Assembly: GCA_029261475.1 (NCBI GenBank) | Contig: JAJDBG010000016.1 | Location: 1 to 58,204, forward strand | Length of the DNA: 58,204 nt | Source: Nitrospinaceae bacterium | GTDB taxonomy: Bacteria > Nitrospinota > Nitrospinia > Nitrospinales > VA-1 | Direction: 5' to 3' | Shown here: positions 49,381 to 58,204 of the stretch, piece after piece | Position numbering within the stretch: position 1 is the first letter of the stretch | Layout of the letters: every line of letters begins with the position of its first letter | Notes under the pieces: generated by a model | Database searches by the model: none | Told to the model about the DNA's origin: nothing | The model's input: the letters and a program-made list of their open reading frames with translations, nothing else | Program-made: the position numbers and the translations under genes

Positions 49381-49736
49381 TGGAACTCAAAGAAGCTGGC
49401 AAATGGGGCGATTCATTTTCATCGAGTATGGGTTTGGTGGAAGATCGGAACATGAGGTACTTTGCACCGAACCAATTAGAATATATTCAAAGTGGATGCA
49501 GGGATGAGCGTTGGGGTGGAGAATATTTTCCACGCGAAAAATACGATTATCTAAAAAAAGTGCGAGTGGACCTGGAAGGATTTCAATTGACCGACAAGCA
49601 ATTGATTGCCGTAAGCCTGGTATTTTATGGTGGCTTGAAAAAAAATCGGGCGGCGGGAGTTATGAAAATAAGTGCTCAGGCAGTGGACGAACACCTGAAA
49701 GCGGCTCTAAAAAAAATTGGTGCAGGTTTGGCCTGA
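49381..49736 (+). CDS. Sigma-70 region 4-like HTH protein
   Basis: C-terminal LTDKQLIAVSLVFYGGLKKNRAAGVMKISAQAVDEHLKAALKKIGAGL resembles sigma region 4. Confidence 0.55.
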
Positions 49737-49797
49737 CAATCGTCAGTGGATTTATGAGGAGTGAGTTGTGGGGGGTACCGCTGACTGCGCGTAGGGA

Positions 49798-51654
49798 TTA
49801 AGAACTGGAAAACATTTTTTCCAAATAGGCTTTGCAATTTTGATTTTGTGACATTTGCAGAATGACGCTTTCATTGACGGCAACATTGGGCAATGCATTT
49901 TTTCTTACGTAATAAGAGAAGGCACCCCACAAGGCGTTGATATCATGAAATTTATTATAGGTGGAGAGTATGTCGGTCATATTGGTAATGGTTTTCCCTT
50001 CTACACCATCAAACAATATAAAAGTTTGCATTGCAAGGTCATACAATAATTGATTGAGTTCTTCAGAGGCCGATTTCAAAAAAGAAAATTTGTTGACGTT
50101 CTTTTTTAGAGAGGCACTCCCCGAAGAGAGTATGGACAGGTTACTGGAGACGCTCTTGAGTAGAGGATGTATAAAATCCCATATCTCCTTGTTCTCCAAT
50201 CGCCGTTCCAGACGCTGTCTGTCTAGCTTGCCGCCGAATGTTTTCTGAAAGGTCATCAATACGTTGTTCAGTTCGCGGGCTTTTTCTGGATAAGATTTTC
50301 GAATATTGGTTTCGATCTCTTTATCGTATTTTTTCATCAAAGTCAGAAACTCATTTTTATCAATGGGCTCGTCGTTTTGAATTTTCTTTGTTACTTTTGA
50401 AAGATTTTTAAAAAGGTTTTCTTTTGTATCGTCAGGATACCAGAAGTCAATTTCTTGAATGATGAGGTTGATACGTTCAAGAATATCTCGTCCGAATTTT
50501 CTTTCGTGATGAGGGGTGATAGTGATGGTTATATCATCCTCCTCTTTTTCTTTAACGATGATATTAAAATTTTTCGATTCGAGTTTCTTGAAAATCATTT
50601 CCAGTCTTGCAAAGGAAATTTGTCTGTCTGCAATGCATTCCCTGGTTTCTTGAAGAATTGTCTTCAGGCGACTTTTTTCTGCTTCGTTGGTCGATTGGGC
50701 GTACAGGGTGGTTTCCAAGTTATCGATTTTGTCATCATTATATACGATGAGTTCTTTTTGGAATTTTTCAAAGTCGATCAGCATAGCGCAAATACTTTTT
50801 ACTGCTTTTCTGTAGCAATACCGTTTGCCAGTTTTTTTGACCAGTTGTTTTAAAAATTCATGGGTCTTGAAAATATCGTTCATCTTAATGATTGAAAAAT
50901 CTTTATCACGAACGCGGTGTAAAAACTTTTGTAAATCCGGTTCGGATTTTCTCTCATTCAACAGAGGTTCGATAGTTTTGCAAATTTGTTGGTACTTTGT
51001 GTTGATTGGCCAGTAAGCTTCGGGAGAATTTTCGTAAAACTGGAAGCTGGAAAACTGCCCATTGAGCGTTCTTAATTCGTTATAGCCGCGTATGGTTTCT
51101 TTGTCGTCGATGTAACCATTGAGGAATTGCCTGATTGTGATTTCTCGATCTTCGACCTTTTCAACAATACTGCGGATTTCGGGAAGAAGAGAAATTTCTG
51201 AATTGGAGGGGCGGGAATAAAATTTTTCCAAGTGTACGAGCTCATAGCGAATCGAGGGTATCAACATATCGATCGGGTCGAGAATGATATCGATCGATTT
51301 GAAAATTTCCTGGCGGTACATATCCAGCTTGGCTTCGTATTGCTCTTCTACAATCTGGGCTATGACTTGCTTCATATTCGTGAACAACTGACCCAGATCA
51401 TTGAGGTGGTTCAGTTCCATCTTGGAACTCAAGCCGGGTTTGGCTAGAGTTTGTTCCACGAGTTTTAGCACACCAATGAGTTTTGGCTTTTGCTCATTGA
51501 TAACGGAGATCAGGCGCGCCCTCTCCTGTTCAGGAGTATTGCCTTTGGGCTCTATAACAGGAACGGATGTTATTTTTTCTACGCAGAGAGAAAACTGTCC
51601 ATCCAGAATTTCAGCCTGATTCTTTATTATTTTAATTTGCTCAGGGTTCAGCAT
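49798..51654 (-). CDS. Large uncharacterised helical protein (618 aa)
   Basis: Intact ORF, no family recognised. Confidence 0.7.
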   Translation of the reverse strand: MLNPEQIKIIKNQAEILDGQFSLCVEKITSVPVIEPKGNTPEQERARLISVINEQKPKLIGVLKLVEQTLAKPGLSSKMELNHLNDLGQLFTNMKQVIAQIVEEQYEAKLDMYRQEIFKSIDIILDPIDMLIPSIRYELVHLEKFYSRPSNSEISLLPEIRSIVEKVEDREITIRQFLNGYIDDKETIRGYNELRTLNGQFSSFQFYENSPEAYWPINTKYQQICKTIEPLLNERKSEPDLQKFLHRVRDKDFSIIKMNDIFKTHEFLKQLVKKTGKRYCYRKAVKSICAMLIDFEKFQKELIVYNDDKIDNLETTLYAQSTNEAEKSRLKTILQETRECIADRQISFARLEMIFKKLESKNFNIIVKEKEEDDITITITPHHERKFGRDILERINLIIQEIDFWYPDDTKENLFKNLSKVTKKIQNDEPIDKNEFLTLMKKYDKEIETNIRKSYPEKARELNNVLMTFQKTFGGKLDRQRLERRLENKEIWDFIHPLLKSVSSNLSILSSGSASLKKNVNKFSFLKSASEELNQLLYDLAMQTFILFDGVEGKTITNMTDILSTYNKFHDINALWGAFSYYVRKNALPNVAVNESVILQMSQNQNCKAYLEKMFSSS

Positions 51655-51993
51655 TATTAGTTTACGGAAATACTTAAAGGACGTTTCTATAAATTTCTTA
51701 ATTTACCCTAGGGCAACTTTTGGGCCTTATTCTACGAAGGACCGTTCGTGACTAAAACACTTTAAATAGATACTTTGAATTTTAGATACTCTCCTAAACT
51801 ATTAAGAGATGACACGATTTAGTTGCAAATACGAACTAGCGGGAAAAACTGAATCTTTTCTTTTAGAGAATCTCGCAGGTTCGCCTTATAATCATTTTTG
51901 TAAACAGTGTTTGAATAATGAATCACTTATAAGATTTACCATGATAATTTAAATCCCAATGGCTTGGCAAGAAAAAAATTTTGTAAGTAACTC

Positions 51994-52017
51994 AAAAAGC
52001 AAGCGTTTTGCTTTTTT
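51994..52017. terminator. Rho-independent terminator (bidirectional)
   Basis: AAAAAGCAA-GCGTT-TTGCTTTTT, 9-bp perfect stem, 5-nt loop, flanking A/T tracts. Confidence 0.65.
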
Positions 52018-52354
52018 AAATTTTAACTATTAATGTTTATCTAATCTAGATTTTATAGCTAATCGAATGGTATTTTTTGGCGGATAAATTATCGGATGCT
52101 TTTTATGATAAATATTTTATAAAAATAGAAAGCGGCTTTCAGCAAAATATATTTTGAATCGGAGACTTTTTTCCCTTTGGATGATTCAAGAAGAACACAC
52201 TATGAAATCACATTGTTCAATTTTTTGACGATTTGGAGCGCATTTTTTTTAAAAATTAGGATATATATGAAAATATTCAATGATTCTGGTGTAAAAGTTG
52301 TAAATATAGCCTAAAAACTAAAGGTATTTATCTGATTCTAATGATTTTACAGTA

Positions 52355-52370
52355 TGGCACCAGAATTGCT
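52355..52370 (+). promoter_or_regulatory. Sigma-54 (-24/-12) promoter
   Basis: TGGCACCAGAATTGCT: GG (52356-52357) and GC (52368-52369) separated by exactly 10 nt; 53 nt upstream of the lipoprotein ATG. Confidence 0.8.
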
Positions 52371-52422
52371 TATTACTTTGAAAGACTTTAACTTTCATTA
52401 AGATTGACTGGGATTGAATGTT

Positions 52423-52980
52423 ATGAATGCTATGAAAATGATGTACTTGGTTTTCCTTTTGTTATTTTTAACCGCTTGTGAGGTAAAACTTGGACCTTCG
52501 GACTATTGGTCCAAAATGTTTCGAACGCAATCGGACTCTAGTTATTACAAAGAGAAAATGGAAAACCTTGTCGAGGCCTTGTCAAAAAATATTTCAGATT
52601 ATGAAATCAACAAGGTTGCAGTTTTGGATTTGACGGACGAAGTAGGCGAAGCTCCTATCTTGGGAGAGTATCTGGCTACCAGAATTGTCGAAGCGGTTAC
52701 CAATGAAAAAGTATTCCGAGTCGCTCAAAAAGGGGAAGTCAACCAGGCTTTAACGCAGTTAAATTTGAAGCCTTCTTTTGTTTTTTCAAAAGGGGAGTTG
52801 GCAAGTTTGGGAAAAGTTCTTAATTCTCAGGCTGTATTGACGGGAAAAATTACAGATTTGGGAACGAATATTGATGTGCATTTGGCTTTGACAGATGTGG
52901 CTACGGGCGAAGTGATTTCCTCTGCTACGGAAAACTTGAACCGTACTAAATTTGCCGTTGAAATGTTGCGTCATCATTAA
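52423..52980 (+). CDS. FlgO/CsgG-like outer-membrane lipoprotein
   Basis: Lipobox LLFLTAC; INKVAVLDLTDEVGEAPILGEYLATRIVEAVTNEKVFRVAQKGEVNQAL and AVLTGKITDLGTNIDVHLALTDVATGEVISSA. Confidence 0.75.
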   Translation: MNAMKMMYLVFLLLFLTACEVKLGPSDYWSKMFRTQSDSSYYKEKMENLVEALSKNISDYEINKVAVLDLTDEVGEAPILGEYLATRIVEAVTNEKVFRVAQKGEVNQALTQLNLKPSFVFSKGELASLGKVLNSQAVLTGKITDLGTNIDVHLALTDVATGEVISSATENLNRTKFAVEMLRHH

Positions 52981-53111
52981 ACAGAAGATAGCTCTTGATT
53001 GATTCCTGCGGGAAAGGCTAAAGGAACTTGGCATTTTTTTCTGTTTTGCTTTATTCTGATGCCTGTTTTTATCATCGTTATAATTTGGCTTGATTAGGAA
53101 GGAGTAAATCA

Positions 53112-53438
53112 ATGTCTTCGCTTCGCTATTTCTTTCTGGTTCTATTGGTTCTCATGACCACAGCTTGTGGTTCCGTCGGTAGGGATTTTGATCCTCAACT
53201 TGTCAGCGGAATCGTGAAAGGTGGAACTACCCAAACGGAAGTTTTGGATATGTTTGGTCTTCCCTTCAAAGAGGGCGTTGAAGATGGTCGAACGATGTGG
53301 ACTTATCAATGGGATTACTGGACCATGATTGGTGATAATAAATCCAAAGGTTTGGTGATATTGTTTGACGATAAAAACCGCGTCTTGGCTTACCGTTACA
53401 CTTCTACCAATTTTGAACAGGAAACTCCAAAAGATTGA
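53112..53438 (+). CDS. SmpA/OmlA (BamE)-like small lipoprotein
   Basis: Lipobox LMTTAC; IVKGGTTQTEVLDMFGLPFKEGVEDGRTMWTYQW. Confidence 0.75.
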   Translation: MSSLRYFFLVLLVLMTTACGSVGRDFDPQLVSGIVKGGTTQTEVLDMFGLPFKEGVEDGRTMWTYQWDYWTMIGDNKSKGLVILFDDKNRVLAYRYTSTNFEQETPKD

Positions 53439-54100
53439 CGGCCTCGAACAAATGCCAGGTATCTTTACTGATATACGATTTTGACGGCACCTTAGTAGAT
53501 ACTCTGGAAGACATTGCATGGTCGGTCAACCGGGTTCTTCAAGACCTTCAACTTCAGACCCTGCCTGTGGAAACCATCCGCAGTTTTGTCGGCAAAGGGG
53601 TTGTCCCTTTGATGACTCATTCCCTGAAAGCGGCGGGTGGCGAGGGGGTGGGAGCAGAACGCGCTGTCGATCTATTCAAATCCTGTTATGCCGGGCATTT
53701 GCTGGACCGAACTTGTTTTTATCCTCACTGTCGGGAAACCGTCGACGCTTTCTCTGAAAAATTTCAAGCCATTCTTTCCAACAAACCGGAACAGTTCATA
53801 GAACAGATTTTGACAGGCCTGAACTTTCGTTACCCTTTTCAGGCCATTGTGGGTGGAGACACTTACGCGACTAGAAAACCAGACCCGGAAGGATTGCTCA
53901 AACTCATCGAAAAATTTCAGGTAGCCCCTGAAAATGTTGCGCTCGTTGGCGACAGTGCCGTAGATGTGGAAGCAGGGAAAAGAGCAGGGGTGTTGACGGT
54001 GGGAGTGAGTTACGGGTTTTGTGATCCTTACTCTAATGCAGACTATGCGCCGGATCATGTGATCGACGATCTTTCCAAACTAAAGGACCTGATTCAGTAG
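53435..54100 (+). CDS. gph: Phosphoglycolate phosphatase-like HAD hydrolase
   Basis: LLIYDFDGTLVDTLEDI, AILSNKPEQF, VALVGDSAVDVEAGKRAGVLTVGVSYGF. Confidence 0.85.
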   Translation: MTASNKCQVSLLIYDFDGTLVDTLEDIAWSVNRVLQDLQLQTLPVETIRSFVGKGVVPLMTHSLKAAGGEGVGAERAVDLFKSCYAGHLLDRTCFYPHCRETVDAFSEKFQAILSNKPEQFIEQILTGLNFRYPFQAIVGGDTYATRKPDPEGLLKLIEKFQVAPENVALVGDSAVDVEAGKRAGVLTVGVSYGFCDPYSNADYAPDHVIDDLSKLKDLIQ

Positions 54101-54120
54101 AGAATTGTTGATTTCCTCAA

Positions 54121-55782
54121 TCAACAGATGCCGCAGATTTTACAAACCGCCGTGTCGCAGACAGGCGTTCGACCTGCCTTGAGTCCGCGCTGATAATCTT
54201 CCCAGAGAAAATTGTTCCGATAGCCGTGATCGATGATGTCCCAAGGCAGAACGCTGTCCTTTTCGTATTGCCTGTAGACAAAGGACTCGACCAAAGGGTG
54301 AAAGCGTTTGAGAGCTTGTTTGTCATCGTAACCGTTGTCGAGATATTCCAGGAAAAAATCCAGAAGACGCCGATCGCCACGCGACAAACAGGTCTGCAAA
54401 TAGGCTTCGTTGGGAGATCCAAAACTCATCTTTAAATTTTTCATACGCCCCAGAGCCTTGCGAATCTTCATGAATTTTTTCTTAAGAGACGCAACCGGTT
54501 CCATCGTATGCCACTGAAAGGGAGTGCCGGGTTTGGGAACCAAAGGACTCAAACCGATCGTCACGCGACCGATTTTCCCATTCTTTTTAGACTCATCAAT
54601 GTATGCGTCCATCACCCGTTCTGTCAGGCGAATGAATTGGTCGATGTCTTCATCCGTTTCCCCTGGCAAGCCGATGATGGAATAGATCTTCAAATGCAAG
54701 ATGCCCTTCTGTGTGAGGAAGCGACATTTTTCGACGATGAAGTCATCCGTCGCGGCCTTGTTGATAACGTCCCGCATCCGTTCAGAAGGTCCGTCCACAG
54801 CTACCGTGAGCGTTTTTTGTCCGCTTTGCAAAATCAAATCCACCAACTCGTCGGTCAAAGTTTCCATACGCAGTGAGGAAAAAGACAAAGTCTTGCCCTC
54901 TTTGATGATGCGCTTGGCAAGGCCCATCAAGTCGGGATGATCCGTCACAGAAGGCCCGATGAGGCCGATGGTTTTTGTTTCTGCTCCCGCGCTTTTGAGA
55001 GATTCGGATAATGAGTCGTAAGTCCGGTCTAGGTCGGGAACACGAGGCGGGCGATAAATAAAACCAGCGGTGCAAAATCGGCAAGCCCAAATACAGCCCC
55101 GAGTAGCCTCTAATAAGGCCATGTCCTTGAAAGTTGAGTCCCCGTCATGAATGACGGAATGCGAGCAGAGGTCTTCCTGCTTGGGTGTCCAATAGCGAAT
55201 CACCCGTTCGGGTGCTTTTTCGGCAACATCAAAACCTGAAAAATTGAAACCGTCGTATTTTGGCTCGTAAAGCTGAGGAACGTAAACGCCGGGAATTTGA
55301 ACGCTGTTTTCTACGGCTTCTTTGATGGTTTGATTTCCGCGTGCGCTCAATGCCTGAAAAAACGATTCAGCCATTTGCTCTGCTTCCCCTACGAGGAAAG
55401 CATCCATACAATCGGCCAAAGGTTCGGGGTTGATGAAAATCGCCGAACCGCCAGCGAGTACCAAGGGCTGGTCTGCGCTCCGTACCCGCCGCTCCAAAGG
55501 CAAGCCCATATACTTCATGATGCGAACGACATTCAAATAATCGGGTTCAAAGGAAATCGAAAAAGCGATGATGTCGAAATCTTCCAGAGCCAAACCTTCT
55601 TCGTGGGAACGTATATCGCAGGGGAGAATATCTTCTGAATCGGGTGTCCATTCTTTGGGCAGACTGTAACGATCGCAGGCCACACCTTCAATCGTATTCA
55701 GTAAACCGTAAACTCTTTGAAAGCCCAGGTTGTCGAGAGCAACGTCGGCGGTATTTGGATAAACCAGTAAAACTTTTAACAT
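54121..55782 (-). CDS. B12-binding-like/radical SAM protein
   Basis: LLEATRGCIWACRFCTAGFIYRPPR (CxxxCxxC) with N-terminal cobalamin-binding-like region; IYSIIGLPGETDEDI. Confidence 0.88.
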   Translation of the reverse strand: MLKVLLVYPNTADVALDNLGFQRVYGLLNTIEGVACDRYSLPKEWTPDSEDILPCDIRSHEEGLALEDFDIIAFSISFEPDYLNVVRIMKYMGLPLERRVRSADQPLVLAGGSAIFINPEPLADCMDAFLVGEAEQMAESFFQALSARGNQTIKEAVENSVQIPGVYVPQLYEPKYDGFNFSGFDVAEKAPERVIRYWTPKQEDLCSHSVIHDGDSTFKDMALLEATRGCIWACRFCTAGFIYRPPRVPDLDRTYDSLSESLKSAGAETKTIGLIGPSVTDHPDLMGLAKRIIKEGKTLSFSSLRMETLTDELVDLILQSGQKTLTVAVDGPSERMRDVINKAATDDFIVEKCRFLTQKGILHLKIYSIIGLPGETDEDIDQFIRLTERVMDAYIDESKKNGKIGRVTIGLSPLVPKPGTPFQWHTMEPVASLKKKFMKIRKALGRMKNLKMSFGSPNEAYLQTCLSRGDRRLLDFFLEYLDNGYDDKQALKRFHPLVESFVYRQYEKDSVLPWDIIDHGYRNNFLWEDYQRGLKAGRTPVCDTAVCKICGIC

Positions 55783-55874
55783 TCAATACTCAAATATATT
55801 AAGGGGATAGCGGTTGTCAGATGATAGAAACAAGGCTAACATGAATCGACCTCAAACTGCCATAAACTAAAACG

Positions 55875-56984
55875 ATGCGAGAAAAAATTTCAAAAACTGC
55901 AGGTCCCGAAGAGCGCATGAAAAGCTATATTGAACTCATCGCCGCCGGACCTCGCCTGAGCAAAGACCTCTCCACAGAAGAATCCGAAGATGCCTTGGAG
56001 ATGATCTTGAATGGCGGTGTCTCAGACATCCGCGCCGCAGTATTTTTGATCGCGCAACGCATGAAGCACGAAACCCTGGAAGAAAATATCGGTGCCTGGA
56101 AAGCTCTGGCTAAAACCGCAACGAGCTTCCCACTTCCATTTGAGAAAGTCTTGCAAATTGCCGATGCATTTGATGGCGTCTCCCGTGTTCCCTATTTTGG
56201 TTTTTACGCCATCCCGCTCATTGCAGAACTGGGTTTGCCGACCTACGGATTTTCTGCGCAATCCTTACCGCCCAAGTTTGGCGTTACCTTCGAAGATCTG
56301 CTCATCAAACATTATGGCTGTCCTCTCCCTGAAGAAGGTGACCGGTCACGAATCTCGGCACTGGAAAAATTTAAATGGGGTTATATTCCCCTGAGCTTGG
56401 CACATCCAAAATTGAATCGACTGGCTCCGCTGAGAAAAGAAATCGTCAAACGCACTTTGCTGTCCACCCTGGAAAAACTGCTTCAGCCTGTGAGAGTTGA
56501 ATCCGGCGGAAATTTTCTTGCCTCAAGCTATTTCCACAAAGGTTACGAAGAATCCATGCTCAGCGTTTCCGAGTTGGGCGAATTCGACCGAGTCGTTTTT
56601 GGCAACGGACAAGAAGGAACCACGCTTTACGGCATCCACAAACCCGCAAAAATTTTTCGCAGGAAAGACAAATCAGATGCTGAAGAAATTGGCATCACCT
56701 GCGAGAAAATTTTTTCAGCAGAAATTGCAAAAAATATCAGCGAAGCACACGAGGCAGTGAAAAAAATAGAAGCCACATCCGCAAACATCGCCCAAATGGG
56801 AGAAGAAGCCCTCAAGCAAGGGAGCGGCCCCGCAGTTCCCCTCATCGCGAGTCAAACCGCGACCCTCTGCACCCTGTTCGAGCAATGCAACGACTACTCA
56901 TCGACTTACGATAAAGCCCTCGACTTGATGAAAAAAGGCCGTCTCCATCAATCGCTCATGGACTACCTGTCCTTCCTTTGTTGA
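55875..56984 (+). CDS. Anthranilate phosphoribosyltransferase-like (TrpD2/YbiB-type) protein
   Basis: ALEMILNGGVSDIRAAVFLIAQRMKHETLEE, ADAFDGVSRVPYFGFYAIPLIAELGLPTYGFS, plus C-terminal variant of the PRT fold. Confidence 0.7.
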   Translation: MREKISKTAGPEERMKSYIELIAAGPRLSKDLSTEESEDALEMILNGGVSDIRAAVFLIAQRMKHETLEENIGAWKALAKTATSFPLPFEKVLQIADAFDGVSRVPYFGFYAIPLIAELGLPTYGFSAQSLPPKFGVTFEDLLIKHYGCPLPEEGDRSRISALEKFKWGYIPLSLAHPKLNRLAPLRKEIVKRTLLSTLEKLLQPVRVESGGNFLASSYFHKGYEESMLSVSELGEFDRVVFGNGQEGTTLYGIHKPAKIFRRKDKSDAEEIGITCEKIFSAEIAKNISEAHEAVKKIEATSANIAQMGEEALKQGSGPAVPLIASQTATLCTLFEQCNDYSSTYDKALDLMKKGRLHQSLMDYLSFLC

Positions 56985-57113
56985 TTTAGGGTCCAGCGTC
57001 AGGCGGCCCTGCTCTGGAGGACGTGTGTTGAAAAATAAAACCCCACCCAACCGTCATTCAGCTCAATGGGCTAGAAATATAAGGAGGGTTATGAATGTGT
57101 GCGTTGAACATTT

Positions 57114-57152
57114 GTCATTGCGAGCCGCCAAAGGCGGCGCGGCAATCCATTT
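57114..57152. repeat. REP-like sequence
   Basis: GTCATTGCGAGCCGCCAAAGGCGGCGCGGCAATCCA; same core (GTCATTGCGAGC...GCGGCAATC) as 43114-43140. Confidence 0.55.
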
Positions 57153-57290
57153 TAAGGGTGTCTGTTTATAGAGGAAGAATATCGTATGAAATGGATTTAA
57201 ACGCCATTTTAAGTTCTAGCGATTTGGCGGAAGATAATGCGGTAGAAAATCGTTTTTGTGAAGGAATATCGATGTAGACAGAAAAAAATA

Positions 57291-57368
57291 CAGTTTGGTT
57301 TTGTAGAGGGAACCCCCCTAGGTTGCCCACATTTGATTGGAGAACCAAGGGGCCTGCCCCTACGAAAC
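57291..57368. repeat. Palindromic MITE/REP-like element
   Basis: Terminal inverted repeat GTTTTGTAGAGG... / ...CCCCTACGAAAC, GC-rich internal arms. Confidence 0.4.
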
Positions 57369-57369
57369 A

Positions 57370-58204
57370 CTACTCCATATTCATTTTCTTTTTTGTATCT
57401 GCAATCGATTTATCGACATCAAGGACTTTATGTTTCAAACCAATGTTGTAAAAAATCGATCGTGCCTTTTCAAAGTACTCCAAAGCACGAGCATAATCTC
57501 TCTTTGAATAAAACGCGGCTCCCAGATTATTTCGATCTCTGGCGACAGAAGGATGTTCGGAACCGAAGGTTTTGATGTCGCTGGCAATAGCTAGCTCGAT
57601 ATATTTGATGGCCTTATTGTATTCGCCTTTAGCACGCCAAGATTTTCCCAGATTGTTCCAACGGCTAGCTACTTTAGGATGTTCGGAACCAAAAGTTTTG
57701 ATGCCGTTGGCAAGGGCTAGTTCGAAATATTCGATGGCCTTGTCGTATTCGCCTTTAGCATGACAAGCCTCTCCCAGATTGTTCCAACGACCCGCTACTT
57801 TAGGATGTTCGGAACCGAAGGTTTTGATGTCGCTGGCGATAGCTAGTTCTAAATATTCGATGGCCTTGTCGTATTCGCCTTTCGAGAGCCAAGCTCCTCC
57901 CAGATTGTTCCAAAGGTTAGCCACGTTAGGATGTTCGGAACCAAAAGTTTTGATGTCGCTGGCGAGGGCTAGTTCGAAATATTCGATGGCCTTGTCGTAT
58001 TCGCCTTTAGCATGCCAAGCCACTCCCAGATTGTTCCAACGGCTAGCTACTTTAGGATGTTCGGAACCAAAGGTTTTGATGCCGTTGGCGATAGCTAGTT
58101 CTAAATATTCGATGGCCTTGTCGTATTCGCCTTTCGAGAGCCAAGCTCCTCCCAGATTGTTCCAACAACTCGCTACGTTAGGATGTTCGGAACCAAAGGT
58201 TTTT
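57370..58204 (-). CDS. Kinesin-light-chain-type TPR repeat protein, truncated by the window edge
   Basis: At least six 42-aa repeats (GEYDKAIEYFELALASDIKTFGSEHPKVASRWNNLG) encoded by near-identical 126-bp units; frame open to 58204. Confidence 0.85.
   Translation of the reverse strand, partial: KTFGSEHPNVASCWNNLGGAWLSKGEYDKAIEYLELAIANGIKTFGSEHPKVASRWNNLGVAWHAKGEYDKAIEYFELALASDIKTFGSEHPNVANLWNNLGGAWLSKGEYDKAIEYLELAIASDIKTFGSEHPKVAGRWNNLGEACHAKGEYDKAIEYFELALANGIKTFGSEHPKVASRWNNLGKSWRAKGEYNKAIKYIELAIASDIKTFGSEHPSVARDRNNLGAAFYSKRDYARALEYFEKARSIFYNIGLKHKVLDVDKSIADTKKKMNME

Larger units (their letters stand above)
27505..49736 (+). mobile_element. Tailed-phage-like element (defective prophage or GTA-like); right boundary uncertain
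   Basis: Contiguous head-packaging and tail modules on + strand, then an S24 repressor, SMC-like ATPase, zinc-ribbon and sigma-like HTH protein. No integrase, replication or endolysin ORF recognised. Confidence 0.75.

Noticed and set aside
53030-53075. TTGGCAT...TTTTGCTT as a third sigma-54 promoter
   Set aside because: Spacing between GG and GC is 16 nt instead of 10.
57370-58204. CRISPR array suggested by regular repeats
   Set aside because: Period is 126 bp, in frame, and encodes TPR motifs; no short repeat/unique spacer pattern.

Overview
The window is a bacterial chromosome segment around a replication-origin-type locus. A dnaA-gyrB-gyrA run lies on the minus strand (~26.8-20.0 kb). 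It is flanked by housekeeping genes: serS, kdsA, proB, an RlmD/TrmA-type rRNA methyltransferase, an MsbA-like ABC exporter, CbiZ, a gph-like phosphatase, a radical-SAM protein and a TrpD2-like protein. From ~27.5 to ~45-49.7 kb there is a tailed-phage-like element next to dnaA. It encodes a TerS candidate, TerL, HK97-type portal/protease/capsid, head-tail completion proteins, a tail tube, a tail chaperone with a probable -1 frameshift, a short tape measure, tail tip and fibre, an S24 repressor, an SMC-like ATPase and a sigma-like HTH protein. I saw no integrase, replication or endolysin gene in it, so it may be a defective prophage or a gene-transfer-agent-like element. The most notable non-ORF signals are: (1) a sigma-54 promoter at 4552-4567 followed by a hairpin RNA whose bulge and apical loop carry anti-Shine-Dalgarno-like CCUCC motifs, then a second perfect hairpin (candidate new sRNA); (2) an A_AAA_AAC_TGA slippery site with a downstream stem in the tail chaperone gene; (3) DnaA-box-like sites in the dnaA-gyrB gap, one starting on the dnaA stop codon; (4) a dense run of terminator-like hairpins between dnaA and the terminase genes; (5) a second sigma-54 promoter before a FlgO/CsgG-like lipoprotein; (6) a truncated proteasome alpha-like subunit at the left edge, missing from the ORF track. 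The lineage looks Nitrospinota- or deltaproteobacteria-like, but that is only an impression. All calls come from reading the sequence; no database search was run.
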